Source of the DNA: Gammaproteobacteria bacterium
Lineage (GTDB): Bacteria > Pseudomonadota > Gammaproteobacteria > Granulosicoccales > Granulosicoccaceae
Direction: 5' to 3'
Length of the DNA stretch: 64,000 bases
NCBI GenBank assembly: GCA_002746645.1
Contig: PDPU01000030.1
Coordinates: 19,872 to 83,871 of the forward strand
Part shown: positions 62,941-64,000 of the stretch, piece after piece
How positions within the stretch are numbered: position 1 is the stretch's first letter
Layout: the number at the start of each line of letters is the position of its first letter
Translations under genes and position numbers: made by a program
Notes under the pieces: generated by a model
What the model was told of the DNA's origin: nothing
The model's database searches: none
Seen by the model: the letters and a program-made list of their open reading frames with translations, nothing else

Positions 62941-63051
62941 GTCTGCGAGTACTACGACCACGTCCCGCGCATGCTGCTCTGCGACAACCTGAAATCGGCC
63001 GTGCTCGATCGGCGGGGCGATGCCATCCGCTACGTGCGCGACAACCTCACT
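62941..63051 (+). mobile_element. IS21 IstA transposase fragment
   Basis: The frame with ATG at 62971 reads VCEYYDHVPRMLLCDNLKSAVLDRRGDAIRY. The segment RMLLCDNLKSAVLDRRGDAIRY matches the DDE-core region of IstA of IS21 elements (typical wording is VLYDNLKSAVLERRGDAIRF). It covers about 35 residues; the rest of istA and the istB gene are absent. This is a transposase remnant. Confidence 0.65.
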
Positions 63052-63217
63052 ACATCCTGTCCTGTCGTCGTCGCCATGCGCCACCGGGAACACACGGATG
63101 CCCCGGCATATCGAACGTATCGCTCCGATGTTGTCCCTGAGCATAAAACGGATGAAGCTTCGAGCGATTGCAGGAATACCCGATGACCGGGAGCAACTCA
63201 GATCTGACAGGCATCCA
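63052..63217. other. Unassigned sequence downstream of IS21 fragment
   Basis: No gene seen. The frame continuing from the IstA fragment has no similarity to IstA and ends at 63186. GC content is intermediate between the chromosomal part and the following AT-richer gene. Confidence 0.4.
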
Positions 63218-63784
63218 TCAAGACAACCCCGCCTCCTTTTCGCCGGGAATCCTTGAGGCCTCGATCGCCTCTCTGAGCACACTGGGCACCGGCACCGACA
63301 ACCACCAGGAATGGATGTATTTCTGGTATACCTGATCAATGAGGGTATTGTAACGTGCGTAATTGAATTCATCATCGTCCATTCCACCCTTGAAAAGCCC
63401 CATGATCTCTTCTGCTTCAGGCACTGCACCCAGCCGGCCCGCAGAATTCAATTCATGCATTTTTGAGTACACCGGGTCGTATTGAGCATCCACACCCGAC
63501 TCACAGACCGAATCTGCCAGATCGCACAGGATATGAATTACGGATGCCTGTCGAATGAACGCAACATCATATTCATTCTCCAGGTTGGGGTATTCAATTT
63601 CAATGTCCACATACGGCTCTGGATCAAAATTACCACTGCCAATATCACCATATGTACAAACTGTTTGATCCAGACCCAGCTGGCCATCTTCACAAACCTG
63701 ACAGTAGAAGAACAGCAACCAGGCCACTGCCTGATTCAACTCATTGCAGTAGATGTCAAACGCGCTTCTTTTCATGTCGTTCAT
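63218..63784 (-). CDS. Hypothetical protein, possible immunity-type orphan
   Basis: About 188 residues; the ATG at 63784 was chosen, an in-frame TTG lies three codons upstream. It is acidic, rich in Tyr, Cys and Asp, with no signal peptide or membrane segment (AWLLFFYCQVC is a short hydrophobic strand). Its codon use is clearly more AT-rich than the housekeeping genes. I do not recognise the family; single small acidic proteins of this sort near recombination scraps are often immunity proteins of polymorphic toxins, but no toxin is present here, so this is only an idea. Confidence 0.55.
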   Translation of the reverse strand: MNDMKRSAFDIYCNELNQAVAWLLFFYCQVCEDGQLGLDQTVCTYGDIGSGNFDPEPYVDIEIEYPNLENEYDVAFIRQASVIHILCDLADSVCESGVDAQYDPVYSKMHELNSAGRLGAVPEAEEIMGLFKGGMDDDEFNYARYNTLIDQVYQKYIHSWWLSVPVPSVLREAIEASRIPGEKEAGLS

Positions 63785-63886
63785 GATATGCAATTCACTC
63801 TGAATATGTAGCTCGCATCACTTTTCCGTGTGGCCGAGAGCCCATCCATGGCTCTTTTCGGCATTACCACCCGGAAACATCGCCCG

Positions 63887-64000
63887 TCACCACTCGACAT
63901 TCGAGTACTTCTTCACCAGCGGCTCCCAGAAATCCATCACCTCGCCTATGGTCAGATCCTCACGATCATTGAATGCACCCCTGACATCCAGAATCTCGTT
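63887..64000 (-). CDS. Unknown protein, 3' end only
   Basis: The frame on the minus strand is open to the window edge and its last 37 residues read NEILDVRGAFNDREDLTIGEV, then MDFWEPLVKKYSNVEW before the stop. It is acidic, like the neighbouring orphan. No family recognised; the bulk of the gene is outside the window. The 3' end lies 103 bp upstream of the orphan's start, on the same strand. Confidence 0.4.
   Translation of the reverse strand, partial: NEILDVRGAFNDREDLTIGEVMDFWEPLVKKYSNVEW

Overview
The window is high-GC (roughly 60-65%), densely coded chromosomal DNA, most likely from a marine or halophilic gammaproteobacterium. The evidence is the set of neighbours bamC-dapA, hda-DUF2066-purM-purN-DUF3108, yjgA (DUF615), the DUF21/CBS protein with a CcsA-like protein beside ffh, and xseB-ispA-dxs. 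Granulosicoccaceae-like bacteria are one possibility, but this is inference from gene content only. No rRNA, tRNA or CRISPR array was recognised.

Region 1 (1-15518) is a catabolic island centred on carnitine. It starts inside a dipeptide-type ABC transporter (binding protein, two permeases, fused double ATPase). It continues with a carnitine dehydrogenase/thioesterase fusion (cdhA-cdhB type), a BKACE-family dehydrocarnitine cleavage enzyme (cdhC type), a carnitinyl-CoA dehydratase-like crotonase, an ADP-forming acyl-CoA synthetase, an acyl-CoA dehydrogenase, a divergent GATase1-AraC regulator (cdhR type) and a class V aminotransferase. Together they could take gamma-butyrobetaine or crotonobetaine through CoA thioesters to carnitine and then to glycine betaine. 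A head-on DUF4143 ATPase gene, preceded by an eight-copy 22-bp tandem repeat, sits between the cdhAB and cdhC genes.

Region 2 (15576-22961) is a minus-strand operon: TRAP transporter DctQ-DctM-DctP, a glutamine-synthetase-like ligase, an aldehyde dehydrogenase and an iron-type alcohol dehydrogenase. This set is consistent with import and gamma-glutamylation-dependent oxidation of an amine or amino alcohol.

Region 3 (23081-62137) is mainly housekeeping: DAHP synthase translationally coupled to NAD synthetase, a PGM1-like ATP-grasp ligase, an AIM24 protein, cbpM/cbpA with a decayed Panacea-domain gene, ffh, a BON-LysM protein, a CcsA-like protein, the CorB-like CBS protein, radA, xseB-ispA-dxs, an MBL hydrolase with bamC and dapA, a peroxiredoxin, an AI-2E permease, proS, DUF423, a GH10 xylanase lipoprotein with an alpha/beta hydrolase, a GspE-type ATPase, a WrbA-like flavodoxin, DUF2069, hda, DUF2066, purM, purN, DUF3108, an unknown beta-barrel candidate, yjgA and an unknown lipoprotein.

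Region 4 (62138-64000) is a scrap zone: an IS3-like end, a fragment of a DUF3368/PIN toxin, an IS21 IstA fragment, an AT-richer 191-codon orphan gene, and the 3' end of another unknown gene. It looks like the edge of an accessory island.
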